A stretch of DNA of 64,000 bases from Sphingomonas sp. Leaf20 (GCF_001421535.1 NZ_LMKN01000001.1:1586267-1650266), one strand, 5' to 3'; positions 1 to 8,637 are shown, counted from the first letter of the stretch. Program-made: numbers and translations. The notes: generated by a model not told the origin, from the letters alone.

Positions 1-434
1 GCGCGGATCAGCGGCGTCTCGCCTGCCGAATTGCCCAGATTGGGGTTCGCCTTGGCCGCGGTCAGGATCGGGATCATCCCCGCCTGTCCGGTCGTCACCG
101 CGAGCAGCAGCGGGGTGTTGCCCTTGCCGTCGCGCAGATTGGCGTCCGCGCCCTTTTGCAGCAGGAACCGCAGATAGGTCTCGTCGCCGCGCTTGATGAC
201 GATATGCAGCGCGCCCTCGCCGGTCGTCACGTCGCGCGAGTTGACGATGCTGCTGCCCGGCCGCCCGAGCATCTCGAGCACGTCGTTGTTCTTCGACTCC
301 CGCACCGCGTTGAGGAATTTATACCCCTCGGACTGGTTCTGCGCATTCACCGCGCTCGGCGTCAGCAGCACGGCGACGGGTAGGGCGACCGTGGCGACCA
401 TCATGAGGGAGATGGAGTTGCGGATGTACGGCAT
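1..434 (-). CDS. Ankyrin repeat protein, exported, C-terminus cut by window edge
   Basis: Reading the minus strand from the ATG at 434 gives a signal-peptide-like start (MPYIRNSISLMMVATVALPV, ending near VNAQ) and then ankyrin repeats: units around 'GEGALHIVIKRGDETYLRFL' and 'GNTPLLLAVTTGQAGM', each with the repeat's TPLL/ALH helix start and a GADxN-type turn. The reading frame is open to base 1, so the protein continues outside the window. Ankyrin repeats bind other proteins; the partner is unknown. It is divergent from the SCO1-like gene with about 75 bases between them. The family call is firm; a specific role cannot be given. Confidence 0.85.
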   Translation of the reverse strand, partial: MPYIRNSISLMMVATVALPVAVLLTPSAVNAQNQSEGYKFLNAVRESKNNDVLEMLGRPGSSIVNSRDVTTGEGALHIVIKRGDETYLRFLLQKGADANLRDGKGNTPLLLAVTTGQAGMIPILTAAKANPNLGNSAGETPLIR

Positions 435-509
435 CGATAGATCCTCGGGAACTCGGGTGGTGTGCGACGCTTGCGCCGCACGGGCTAACAGATCAAGGCT
501 GGCTGTATC

Positions 510-1106
510 ATGACCAGTTTCCGCCCCGCTTTCCTGGCCGCGCTCGCGCTCGCGGCATGCAGCCCATCGGGCCCCGATACGGATACCGCCAAAAGCCCCC
601 CGCTGGCCGGCGCTCGTATCGGTGGGCCATTCACGCTCGTCGACCAGGATGGCCGACAGGTCACCGACCGCCAGTTCGCGGGCAAGTACCGCATCATGTA
701 TTTCGGCTACACCTTCTGCCCCGACGTCTGCCCGACCGACATGCAGACGATCGGCGCGGCCATGAAGATGCTGGAGGGCAGCGATCCGGCGCTCGCCGCT
801 CGGATCGTGCCCGTGTTCGTCACGGTCGATCCGACGCGCGACACCCCCGCGATCGTCAAGCAGTTCGTCTCGGCCTTCCATCCCCGGATGGTCGGGCTGA
901 CGGGTACGCCCGAGGCGATCGAGGCGGTTAAGAAGGAATTCGCGATCTTTTCGGCGAAGGGCGACGCGTCGCCCGGCGGCGGTTACCTCGTAAACCACTC
1001 GCGTCAGGCCTATCTTATGGATCCGGGCGGCAAGCCTCTCGCGCTGCTGCCACAGGACAAGGGACCACAGGCCGTGGCCGACGACATCAAGATCTGGGCG
1101 CGGTGA
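510..1106 (+). CDS. SCO1/SenC family copper-binding lipoprotein
   Basis: 198 residues with a lipoprotein signal: LAAC with the lipidated Cys at about residue 17. The thioredoxin-like fold carries the copper motif CPDVCP (Cys70 and Cys74) and a late His in 'VNHSRQ', the three ligands expected in SCO proteins. The family delivers copper to, or reduces, the CuA centre of cytochrome c oxidase in the periplasm. No cytochrome oxidase genes are next to it. It lies 7 bases before the YcgN-like gene, so the two may be transcribed together. Confidence 0.92.
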   Translation: MTSFRPAFLAALALAACSPSGPDTDTAKSPPLAGARIGGPFTLVDQDGRQVTDRQFAGKYRIMYFGYTFCPDVCPTDMQTIGAAMKMLEGSDPALAARIVPVFVTVDPTRDTPAIVKQFVSAFHPRMVGLTGTPEAIEAVKKEFAIFSAKGDASPGGGYLVNHSRQAYLMDPGGKPLALLPQDKGPQAVADDIKIWAR

Positions 1107-1113
1107 TCGCCGT

Positions 1114-1548
1114 ATGAGCAACCGGTTCTGGGAAGACACGCCGATCGACAAGCTCGACCGCGGTCAATGGGAAGCGCTGTGCGACGGCTGCGGCAAATGC
1201 TGCATCCACAAGCTCGAGGACGAGGATACCGGCGAACTCGTCGCGACCAACGTCTCGTGCCGCCTGCTCGACCGGCGCAGCGGACAATGTTCCGATTATC
1301 GCCACCGCCACGCCTATGTCGCCGAATGCGTCCGGCTGACGACCGCGAACGTCCGCGACATCGACTGGCTGCCCTCGACCTGCGCCTATCGTCTCCGTGC
1401 AGCGGGCGAACAATTGCCCGAGTGGCATTATCTCGTCTGCGGCGACCGCGAGGCGGTGCACCGCGCGAAACAGTCGGTCCGCGGCTGGACGATCAGCGAG
1501 GACGAGGCGGGCGATCTTGAATATCACGTGATCGATCGCGAACTCTAA
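1114..1548 (+). CDS. YcgN/UPF0260 family cysteine-cluster protein
   Basis: 144 residues with an N-terminal CxxCxxCC cluster (CDGCGKCC, about residue 27) followed by spaced Cys at 'SCRLLD', 'QCSDY', 'ECVRL', 'TCAYR' and 'VCGDRE'. This pattern is typical of the UPF0260/YcgN family, thought to bind zinc or an iron-sulfur centre; the function is not established. It sits between an SCO1-like gene and a YgjP-like peptidase on the same strand with short gaps. Confidence 0.88.
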   Translation: MSNRFWEDTPIDKLDRGQWEALCDGCGKCCIHKLEDEDTGELVATNVSCRLLDRRSGQCSDYRHRHAYVAECVRLTTANVRDIDWLPSTCAYRLRAAGEQLPEWHYLVCGDREAVHRAKQSVRGWTISEDEAGDLEYHVIDREL

Positions 1549-1552
1549 GCCG

Positions 1553-2227
1553 GTGATCGAGGGTCTGGAGATCGTCCGCCACCCCCGCGCACGCCGCGCG
1601 CGGCTGTCGATCGATCCTGCAAGCGGTCGCGCCCGTCTCGTCGTCCCGAAGCGCGCCGCGCTCAAACAGGCGCTCGCCTGGGCTCAGGGCAAGGCGGACT
1701 GGATCGCCGAACAGCGTGCGTTGCTGCCAAGCCCCCTGCCCTTCATTCCCGGCGCGGTGATCACCGTCGCCGACGAACCGCTGACGATCGCGTGGACCCC
1801 CGGCAATCGCCGGACGGTCGTGCGTGAGGGCGCGATCGTGTCGCTGTCGGGTCCCCCCGAAACGATCGCGCGTCGCGTCGAGGCGTGGCTGAAACGCACC
1901 GCGCTTGCGCTGCTCGAGGCCGAGACGGCCGAATATGCCGCCAAGGCCGGGGTCAGCGTCGCCAAGGTGGCGATCGGCGATGCGAAAGGCCGTTGGGGCA
2001 GCTGTGCGTCGAGCGGCGTGATCCGCTACAACTGGCGGCTTATTCTCGCGCCTAGCTATGTCCGGCGCGCGACGGTCGCGCACGAGGTCGCGCACCGCAT
2101 CCACATGAACCACGCACCCGTCTTCCACGCGCTCGTCGCCGACCTCTACGGCGCGGACCCGACCCCGGCGCGGATCTGGCTACGCACGCATGGTGCGGCA
2201 CTTCACTGGGTCGGCCGCCCATCCTGA
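1553..2227 (+). CDS. YgjP-like (DUF45) zinc metallopeptidase domain protein
   Basis: 224 residues from a GTG start only 4 bases after the previous stop. The C-terminal half has 'GRWGSCASSGVIRYNWRL' and then HEVAH (HExxH) followed by 'MNHAPVFH', the arrangement of the YgjP/WLM-type gluzincin family with a third His ligand downstream. The N-terminal part is the usual DUF45 beta-rich region. In this family the HExxH motif is conserved, but physiological substrates are unknown. It converges with the PBP gene at 2251. Confidence 0.88.
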   Translation: MIEGLEIVRHPRARRARLSIDPASGRARLVVPKRAALKQALAWAQGKADWIAEQRALLPSPLPFIPGAVITVADEPLTIAWTPGNRRTVVREGAIVSLSGPPETIARRVEAWLKRTALALLEAETAEYAAKAGVSVAKVAIGDAKGRWGSCASSGVIRYNWRLILAPSYVRRATVAHEVAHRIHMNHAPVFHALVADLYGADPTPARIWLRTHGAALHWVGRPS

Positions 2228-2250
2228 TACCGCCCATCCTGCCGATCGCC

Positions 2251-4419
2251 CTAATACCGGTCGCTCGAATAACGATCGGTTGGAACGCGGTCGCGCGCCG
2301 GATCGCGCTGTAGCGGCTGGCGCCCCGGCGGGACCTGCTCCCGCGTCCGCGGGTCACGCGCCGGGTCGCGGCCGGTCACGCGGTCGATCCAGTCCTGATT
2401 GAGCTGCTGTGCCGGTGCGGCAGACGGCGTACCCGACGGATCGGCCTCGGGCCGCGGTAGCGCGTCACCCGTCTGCGCGTCGGTCGGCACGTCCTGCGGC
2501 ATGCCGCTCTCGATCGGGTTGCCATTCTCGTCGACCATCATCTGGCCGTTGTCGGGTTGCCCGAAATAGCTCTCCTCGTCGGGCTCCAGCTGCCATTCGG
2601 GCAGCGTCACCTGTGTCTCGAACTGCTCGATCGGCCGGTCCGCGGTCGCGGGCTTCATGAACGCCGCCCAGGCGCGCGCGGGCGCGGTGCCGCCGTGCAG
2701 CCCCGCGATCGGTCGTGCATCGTCGCGTCCCATCCAGACGCCAGTGGTGATCCCGCTCGAGAAGCCGAGGAACCAGCCGTCCTTGGAGGCGGTCGTGGTA
2801 CCCGTCTTGCCCGCCACCGGACGACCGATCTGCGCGGCGCGCCCGGTTCCGGTGTTGACCGCGGTCTGCAACAGGTCGGTCATCTCGGCGGCGACATAGG
2901 GCGCGACGAGCACATGGCTGCGATCGACCTCATGCGTGTAGATCGTCTGGCCGTTCGAGGTGACGCGCGTGATCCCGTATGGGGTCACCGCGATCCCCTT
3001 GCTCGCCACGCTCGCAAAGGCACGCGTCATGTCGATCACGCGCGTCTCCGACGTGCCCAGCACCATCGAGGGATGCGTATTGACCGGCGTCGTGATCCCG
3101 AACCGCCGCGCCATGTCGGCGACCGTCGTGAACCCGACCTCCTGGCCGAGCTTCGCCGCCACCGTGTTCAGCGAATAGGCGAACGCGGTGCGCAACGACA
3201 CAGGCCCCGAATTGCGCCGCGAATCGTTGCGCGGCGTCCATCCGTTGATCGTGACGGGTTCGTCGACGATCGAATCCTCGGGCTTGTGACCCGCCTCCAG
3301 CGCCGCGAGATACACGAACAGCTTGAACGACGATCCCGGCTGGCGGACCGCCTGCGTGGCGCGGTTGTAGATCGACGAGACATAATCCTTGCCGCCGACC
3401 ATCGCCTTGACCGCACCATCGCGGTCGAGCGCGACGAGCGCACCCTGCGCGCCGGCGGGCGTGTTCGCCCGGATCGCGGCATCGGCGTGGCGCTGCATCG
3501 ACAGGTCGAGCGTCGTCCACACCTCGAGCGGTGCCTCGGTCTCGTCGATCAGCGTATCGAGCTGCGGAAGCGCCCAGTCGGTAAAGTAGCGCACGCTGTT
3601 CTGCCTGGGCTCGGGCGCGAGCTTGAGCCCCTGAACGTCCGCGTCGGCGGCCTCGCTGGCCGAAATCACCCCCGTCTCGGCCATCGTCTGCAACACGACG
3701 CCCGCACGACCCACCGCGGCCTCGGCATCGGCGGTCGGCGAATAGTTGGACGGCGCCTTGACCAGCCCCGCAATCACCGCAGCCTCGGCCAGCGACAGAT
3801 GATCCGCGCCATGGCCGAAGAACTTGCGCGATGCGGCGTCGATCCCGTACGCGCCGCCGCCATAATAGACCTTGTTCAGGTACAGCTCGAGGATCTCGTC
3901 TTTGCTGAACTTGCGCTCCAGCGCGAACGCGAGGATGCCCTCCCGGAATTTGCGCCCGAACTTCTTCTGGTTGTTGAGGAAGACGTTGCGCGCCAATTGC
4001 TGGGTGATCGTCGATCCGCCCTGCGTCCAGTGCCCGCGATCGAAGCGGACCTTGACCGACCGCGCGATGCCGACCGGGTCGACGCCGATATGCGACCTGA
4101 AGCGGCGATCTTCGACCGCAATCGTCGCGTCGCGCATCACCGCAGGGATCTGGCCATAGGGCAGCCATTCGCCGAAGCTCGGCCCCATCGACACGATCAC
4201 GCTGCCATCGGCGGCATGGACGCGGATCATCTGTCCATTGGGAGACGATTTGAGGCTTTCGAAGCTCGGCAGCTGCGATCGCGCGATGTACACGGCGATC
4301 ACGAGCGCACCGAAGGCAAGCACAGCGAGGCCGATCAGCACCTTCAGGAGGAGGACAAGTCGGCGGCGCCATGGGGAGCGAGGCCGAGGGGAGCGGGAAG
4401 CGGGACGCGCGCGAGCCAT
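2251..4419 (-). CDS. Class A penicillin-binding protein (PBP1A-type), glycosyltransferase plus transpeptidase
   Basis: 722 residues. A basic cytoplasmic start leads to one membrane segment (about 20-46). The GT51 glycosyltransferase domain follows with EDRRF (catalytic Glu about 103) and 'GGSTITQQLARN'. The transpeptidase domain has SSFK (nucleophile Ser about 363), SLN and KTGTT. It polymerises and cross-links peptidoglycan in the periplasm. The last 100 or so residues are Pro/Asp/Arg-rich and look disordered, with repeated DPARD and DRYSSDRY, and probably lie outside the catalytic fold. The gene is upstream of no other minus-strand gene at its 3' side; the polyketide operon lies just upstream of it. 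Confidence 0.95.
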   Translation of the reverse strand: MARARPASRSPRPRSPWRRRLVLLLKVLIGLAVLAFGALVIAVYIARSQLPSFESLKSSPNGQMIRVHAADGSVIVSMGPSFGEWLPYGQIPAVMRDATIAVEDRRFRSHIGVDPVGIARSVKVRFDRGHWTQGGSTITQQLARNVFLNNQKKFGRKFREGILAFALERKFSKDEILELYLNKVYYGGGAYGIDAASRKFFGHGADHLSLAEAAVIAGLVKAPSNYSPTADAEAAVGRAGVVLQTMAETGVISASEAADADVQGLKLAPEPRQNSVRYFTDWALPQLDTLIDETEAPLEVWTTLDLSMQRHADAAIRANTPAGAQGALVALDRDGAVKAMVGGKDYVSSIYNRATQAVRQPGSSFKLFVYLAALEAGHKPEDSIVDEPVTINGWTPRNDSRRNSGPVSLRTAFAYSLNTVAAKLGQEVGFTTVADMARRFGITTPVNTHPSMVLGTSETRVIDMTRAFASVASKGIAVTPYGITRVTSNGQTIYTHEVDRSHVLVAPYVAAEMTDLLQTAVNTGTGRAAQIGRPVAGKTGTTTASKDGWFLGFSSGITTGVWMGRDDARPIAGLHGGTAPARAWAAFMKPATADRPIEQFETQVTLPEWQLEPDEESYFGQPDNGQMMVDENGNPIESGMPQDVPTDAQTGDALPRPEADPSGTPSAAPAQQLNQDWIDRVTGRDPARDPRTREQVPPGRQPLQRDPARDRVPTDRYSSDRY

Positions 4420-4492
4420 GAAGGGTTGACGAATTACGCCTTATCCGGCCCGCCGACAAGCGTTTCGACCGCGCGGCCTGCCGCGGTGCGTT

Positions 4493-5578
4493 TCACCCGC
4501 CGATCCGCGTCGCCCGTGCGAGCATCCGGATCAGCATGGGATGCGCGAACGGGATCAATCGCGCGGCAGCGGTGCTTTCCGCCACCCGCCGGACCGCGCC
4601 TGCGACGCCGATCGGGCGTGCCAGCGACGCCGACAATCGCTGCTGCCACGCGGCGGCGTTTCCCGCGCCGTCGGCCCGGTACGCCCGCGCCGCCGCCAGA
4701 CCGCTTGCAAGCGCGATCCCCATGCCCTCGCCCGCGAGCGACGGGATGACGCCCGCCTGATCGCCCAGCCGGTATCGCCCCGCCTGCCCCGTCCGCTGCC
4801 GCCAGCCATAGGGGACGTTCGCAATCGCATCGATCGCAGCCCCGGGCGCGAGCCTGGCGACCCATTCCCCCAGCGCCGGCATCTCGCGCCCGAGCGTCGC
4901 CAGCAGGTCCGCGGGCGATCCTGCGTCCTGCAAGCGTGACCGGTGGACCGCCATGCACAAATTGGCGCTGCCATCCTCCTGCAAGGCGAGCCCCGCATAG
5001 CCACGATCGAACAGGTACAGGTCGATCCGCCCTGCCAGGGCCTTCGCCAGTGCCGGGGACGGGATCACGCGGACGCGGATGCCCAGCGTCGGATCGGCGC
5101 CGCGTGCCGATTCGGGGCGCGCTGTCCCGCGCACATCGGCCTTCCCGTTTGCAAGGAACAGCGCCGGCGTCGTGAGCAGCGCGCCATCCGCGGTCCGCAG
5201 CCGGTCCGCCTCGATCTCACGCACGGTCACACCGCGCTCGATCGCCGCGCCCTGCCCGGCCGCCGCCGCCAGCAGCACCGTATCGAGGTGGCGGCGCGAT
5301 ACCGAGACCGCAGGGTAAGGCAGATCGGCGCGCGCGATGCGGTCGCCGGCGAAGATCCGGACCGCGGTCGTCCGCACCGGGTTGAGCGTGTCGGGATCGA
5401 TCCCCAGCCGGGCGAGCGTCTCGAGCGTTCGCCAGCTCAGGAACCCGCCGCACAGCGCATCGCCCGTGACGCGACTGCGCTCGAGCAGCAGATGCGGGAC
5501 GCGCGCCCGCGCGAGGTCGATCGCGACCGCCGCCCCCGCCGGCCCGCCGCCGACGATCAGCGCGCGCGTATCGGTCAC
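4493..5578 (-). CDS. FAD-dependent oxidoreductase (geranylgeranyl reductase/UbiH-like)
   Basis: 361 residues from a GTG start whose GTGA overlaps the methyltransferase stop. The N-terminus has the Rossmann dinucleotide motif GGGPAGAAVA (about 10-19) followed by a typical 'LLLER' Glu that binds the ribose. A second FAD contact 'GDQAGVIPSLAGEGMGIALASG' lies in the C-terminal third. The family includes aromatic hydroxylases and isoprenoid reductases. Its place as the last gene of a type III PKS operon suggests it oxidises or hydroxylates the polyketide product. The substrate is not deducible from the sequence. Confidence 0.85.
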   Translation of the reverse strand: MTDTRALIVGGGPAGAAVAIDLARARVPHLLLERSRVTGDALCGGFLSWRTLETLARLGIDPDTLNPVRTTAVRIFAGDRIARADLPYPAVSVSRRHLDTVLLAAAAGQGAAIERGVTVREIEADRLRTADGALLTTPALFLANGKADVRGTARPESARGADPTLGIRVRVIPSPALAKALAGRIDLYLFDRGYAGLALQEDGSANLCMAVHRSRLQDAGSPADLLATLGREMPALGEWVARLAPGAAIDAIANVPYGWRQRTGQAGRYRLGDQAGVIPSLAGEGMGIALASGLAAARAYRADGAGNAAAWQQRLSASLARPIGVAGAVRRVAESTAAARLIPFAHPMLIRMLARATRIGG

Positions 5579-6276
5579 CGCAGGCGTTCGACGCAGAGGC
5601 GGAACGGAAAGGCCCGGAACACGCGCGCGTCGGCGATCCCCGCCTCGGCCAGGATCGCCGGCCATTCATCCGGCCGGTACGAGCGCGCGATCGACAGCGT
5701 CCCGTCGTGACGGACGATCGGATGCCAGCGCGCCAGTCTCGCCAGGATCGGATAGCCCCAATGGGCAAAGCCGTGGCGATGCAGATCGTTGACCATCCAG
5801 CACCGCGCATTGGCCTCCATGAAGCGCAGGAACGCGATCAGCTGCGCATGGCTCATGTGATGCGCGACCAAACTGCTGATGACGGCGTCCCACCGCGGTT
5901 CCGCATCCGGTTCGCCCGCAAGCTCCGCATAGTCCCCGGTGACGTAGCGGATCGTCGACCCGGGCGCGGTGTGTGCCCGCGCTGCCTGCTCGCTGCGCGG
6001 ATTGAGATCGACGCCGACCAGTTCGGTCTGCAGCCCCCTCGCCGTCGCCCAGCGTTCGATCGTCCGCAGCATGTCGCCGTCGCCGAACCCGACATCGAGC
6101 AACCGCAACCGCTTCCGGTTCGCGGTGATGCGGTTGAGAAACGCCAGGGTAGGCCGCGCGGCCATGGTGACGACGTTGACCCTGGCCAGATCGGCGACCA
6201 CCGCCGCGTAGGTTTCGGGCGCGAGATCGTCCGCGTCCATCAGTTCCTCGTCGAGCGCGCGGACCGCGAGGCTCAT
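5575..6276 (-). CDS. Class I SAM-dependent methyltransferase
   Basis: 233 residues. SAM motif I is 'LLDVGFGDGDML', with acidic motif II in 'LVGVDLNPRSE' and the post-motif region 'WDAVISSLVAHHMS'. Its ATG overlaps the PKS stop by ATGA and its stop overlaps the next gene by GTGA, so all three are translationally coupled. In type III PKS loci such enzymes usually O- or C-methylate the polyketide ring. The exact target is inferred from position only. Confidence 0.87.
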   Translation of the reverse strand: MSLAVRALDEELMDADDLAPETYAAVVADLARVNVVTMAARPTLAFLNRITANRKRLRLLDVGFGDGDMLRTIERWATARGLQTELVGVDLNPRSEQAARAHTAPGSTIRYVTGDYAELAGEPDAEPRWDAVISSLVAHHMSHAQLIAFLRFMEANARCWMVNDLHRHGFAHWGYPILARLARWHPIVRHDGTLSIARSYRPDEWPAILAEAGIADARVFRAFPFRLCVERLR

Positions 6277-7376
6277 GGTGCGCTCCGGAAGCCCAGACCT
6301 TCCGCCGCAAGCCCCGGTCCGAACGCGAGTGCCACCCCGCGCTCGATCCGCGGGCCCGTCAGAAGCCGCTTCAGGACGAACATCAGCGTGGCCGACGACA
6401 TATTGCCGTTGTCGGCCAGCACCGCGCGCGAGGCATCGAGTGCGTCGGGTTGCAACGCCATCGCATGCGTGACCGCATCGAGGATCGATCGCCCGCCGGC
6501 ATGGACCGCCCAGCCATCGATCGTCTCGGCGGGCTGTCCCCCGCTGGCGGCGGCCCGGAACGCAGGATCGGTCAGCGCCTGCGCAATCCGTCCGGGGACT
6601 TCGCCCGACAGATGCATCGCGAACCCCGCATCGGTGATGTCCCAGCGGATCAGGGCCTCGCTGTCTGGCAACGTCGTCGCGAACGGCGCCTGCAATTCGA
6701 ATCCGATCGGCTCGGCGGTGACCAGCGCCGCCGCCGCCCCGTCGCCGAACTGGAGCATCGCGAGGAGTGGCTCGATCTCGGATACCGCCTGCAGGTGCAA
6801 CGTCGACAATTCGACGGTGACGACGAGCACGCGTGCGTCAGGATCGGACCGCACGATATGACGCGCGCTGCGCAACGCGACGATCGCGGCGTAACACCCC
6901 ATGAATCCGATCAGCAGTCGTTCGACCGAGGACGAAAGCCCGATCTTCCGCGCGATGATCTGGTCGATTCCCGGCGCGACGAACCCGGTACAGCTCGCCA
7001 CGACGAGATGCGTGATCGATCCGAGCGCCATCTCATCCTGCAGCGTGCCGATCGCGTCGATCGCGAGACGTGGCGCCGCCTCGGCATAGATCGCCATCCG
7101 GTCCGCGGTTCCGGGATGCGGCACGGTCGCATAAAAGCCGCCCGCGTCGACGGGCGATCCGGGCGTCGTGTCGGGCAGGTCGCGCAAGGTCGGCGGCAGC
7201 ACCGACCAGCGATGCGCGATACCCGATCGCGCCGCCATCCTGTCGAACAGCCTGGCGGACGCGGGATCGACCCGCGACCGCGCCCAGCCGATAAAGGCAT
7301 GATGGATGTCATGATCGGGCACGGCGGTCCCGATCGCGTTCAGATACACCGGCACGGCAGACAGACGGGGAGTCAC
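6273..7376 (-). CDS. Type III polyketide synthase (chalcone/stilbene synthase family)
   Basis: 367 residues from a GTG start. The catalytic triad of the family is visible: Cys129 in 'VASCTGFVAPG', His292 in 'WAVHAGG' and Asn325 in 'DNGNMSS'. The thiolase-like two-domain fold is of normal length. These enzymes extend an acyl-CoA starter with malonyl-CoA and cyclise the chain, commonly to alkylpyrones, alkylresorcinols or similar phenolic lipids in bacteria. It is the first gene of an operon with a methyltransferase and a flavoprotein; no dedicated transporter or regulator is adjacent. The product is unknown. Confidence 0.93.
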   Translation of the reverse strand: MTPRLSAVPVYLNAIGTAVPDHDIHHAFIGWARSRVDPASARLFDRMAARSGIAHRWSVLPPTLRDLPDTTPGSPVDAGGFYATVPHPGTADRMAIYAEAAPRLAIDAIGTLQDEMALGSITHLVVASCTGFVAPGIDQIIARKIGLSSSVERLLIGFMGCYAAIVALRSARHIVRSDPDARVLVVTVELSTLHLQAVSEIEPLLAMLQFGDGAAAALVTAEPIGFELQAPFATTLPDSEALIRWDITDAGFAMHLSGEVPGRIAQALTDPAFRAAASGGQPAETIDGWAVHAGGRSILDAVTHAMALQPDALDASRAVLADNGNMSSATLMFVLKRLLTGPRIERGVALAFGPGLAAEGLGFRSAP

Positions 7377-7558
7377 GATAACCTTTCGTACGTTCCCCTG
7401 CCCAACGCTTGATGCAGGACGATCGGACCGGATCGCCGCTATATCAATTGCTCGGGGACCGCAAAAACGGTTTCGTCAGGCGTTTGCGTACGGTTCAGCC
7501 GTGCGAACCAGCGGACCCGGCAGCAATCCCGGTCGCGGGATACGCGCCGGCGTCAGCG

Positions 7559-7720
7559 TCAGCCCTGGTCGAGCGGCTCGAGATGATCGCGACCGACTTT
7601 ATATTTGGCCTGCACCATCGCCATGCTCACGCCGACATAGGCCGAAATCGCATGGTCCCCGGCCTCTTCGAGCGCCTGGCAGGCTTCCTGGAGCAGCTCA
7701 TAGGTTCGTGCGGCATTCAT
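7559..7720 (-). CDS. Small conserved-looking protein, 53 residues, function unknown
   Basis: The ATG at 7720 is preceded, 7 bases upstream, by a strong GAGGAGA ribosome binding site, so I prefer it to a longer frame starting at 7768. The peptide (MNAARTYELLQEACQALEEA then 'AISAYVGVSMAMVQAKYKVG') is predicted largely helical and has no signal or membrane segment. Similar short proteins occur in sphingomonads as hypotheticals, to my knowledge. A candidate EcfG-type promoter lies about 100 bases upstream. Confidence 0.6.
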   Translation of the reverse strand: MNAARTYELLQEACQALEEAGDHAISAYVGVSMAMVQAKYKVGRDHLEPLDQG

Positions 7721-7817
7721 CGCGCGTCTCCTCGGGCAACCAGTATCATCGGGGGTTTGTGCGCTCATTGTAATTCAGATCAAGAAGAAAAATAGGTACT
7801 AGATTGGTCGGCGGTCT

Positions 7818-7842
7818 AACCACTTGTTCTTCAGTGTGTTCC
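7818..7842 (-). promoter_or_regulatory. Candidate EcfG (general stress response) promoter
   Basis: On the minus strand the bases read GGAAC, 17 bases, GTT, which matches the -35/-10 consensus of EcfG-type sigma factors of alphaproteobacteria. It points at the 53-residue gene starting at 7720. A motif this short will occur by chance a few times in 64 kb, but this copy is intergenic and correctly oriented. Confidence 0.4.
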
Positions 7843-7969
7843 CTACCGCAGCCAGATTAATCCATAATGAACCTATCCGTACCCGATGCGGCGGAAAACA
7901 ATCGCGGATGATCTGGCTTCGCGTTCGAATTTGACGCAAGAATAGCGTGACAAATCATGGTACATGAAT

Positions 7970-8003
7970 GATGGTTGACCATCCCATGGGGCTGCTCGAT
8001 ATT
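7970..8003 (+). promoter_or_regulatory. Sigma-70-like promoter with overlapping dyad
   Basis: TTGACC (7975-7980), 17 bases, GATATT (7998-8003) is a reasonable housekeeping promoter. A dyad GATGGT-TG-ACCATC (7970-7983) overlaps the -35 box and could be an operator. The next gene on this strand is the MarR-like regulator at 8167, leaving a leader of roughly 155 bases. Autoregulation is an inference. Confidence 0.4.
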
Positions 8004-8166
8004 TCATTAGATCGGCAGAGTTGCCCACCGACAGTGTCTAAGGAAGCGGAACGCTGTCTATCACCACGGATTTAGTAGCTGGCGTTACCTGCCGGGACAC
8101 AACTGGCGATGGCGACCGGATGGCACGGGATTCCTATCTGACCGCCCTGGGGGCAAGCGGGAGCAT

Positions 8167-8637
8167 ATGGTGAAGGACGAAATCGTTGCGGGTCTGATCA
8201 AGGATCTCGGGTCGCGGCTTTCGGCGATGAGTGAGGAGTTCAATGCCAATGCGGAGCGGTTGCTGGACGCGCGCGCGGAGGATGATGATGGCGTGATCAG
8301 CACGCCGATGCTGCTCGCGCGGGCGCGGGAAATCCTCGCGCATCGCAAGCTTCGGCGCCAGTTCCTTCCCGCCGAACTGTTCCATGAGCCGGCCTGGGAC
8401 ATGCTCATCGCGCTGTTCGTCGCGCATGACGATCCTCGTCCCACCAACGTCAAGACGCTCGTCGGCATGGCCGATGCCCCCGTCACGACGTCGCAACGCT
8501 GGATCGAGCATCTTCACAAGCTCAAGCTGATCGACCGGGTCAGCGATCCGGCCGACCGCCGCCGCATCGAGATTTCGCTGAGCAGCACCGGATACGACGC
8601 GGTGACAGGGTTCCTGACCGCGATCATCCGGCGCTGA
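8167..8637 (+). CDS. MarR-like winged-helix transcriptional regulator
   Basis: 156 residues. A helical N-terminal region (about 1-60) precedes a winged helix-turn-helix: 'WDMLIALFVAHDDPRPTNVK' then 'SQRWIEHLHKLKLIDRVSDP' and the wing 'DRRRIEISLSSTGY', the MarR pattern of D-R/K-R before a beta hairpin. The recognition helix is around 'APVTTSQRWIEHL'. A GGGAGCAT leader places a Shine-Dalgarno just before the ATG. Sphingomonads carry many such regulators of unknown target. Confidence 0.8.
   Translation: MVKDEIVAGLIKDLGSRLSAMSEEFNANAERLLDARAEDDDGVISTPMLLARAREILAHRKLRRQFLPAELFHEPAWDMLIALFVAHDDPRPTNVKTLVGMADAPVTTSQRWIEHLHKLKLIDRVSDPADRRRIEISLSSTGYDAVTGFLTAIIRR

Larger units (their letters stand above)
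7721..8166. other. 446-base gene-poor gap, locally AT-richer
   Basis: This is the longest stretch without a convincing gene. It is clearly less GC-rich than its surroundings, especially about 7770-8020. It holds a minus-strand GGAAC-N17-GTT candidate promoter, a plus-strand sigma-70-like promoter (TTGACC-N17-GATATT) and a small dyad at 7970-7983. I see no tRNA, no riboswitch core that I recognise and no transposon ends. Confidence 0.6.

Noticed and set aside
2557-4749. 730-residue plus-strand frame opposite the PBP gene
   Set aside because: Arg/Asp-rich sequence with no domain; it is the shadow of the class A PBP in GC-rich DNA, whose catalytic motifs are all intact on the other strand.
8048-8071. 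GGAAC motif before the MarR-like gene
   Set aside because: The -10 at the right distance reads ATT, not GTT; no full EcfG match.
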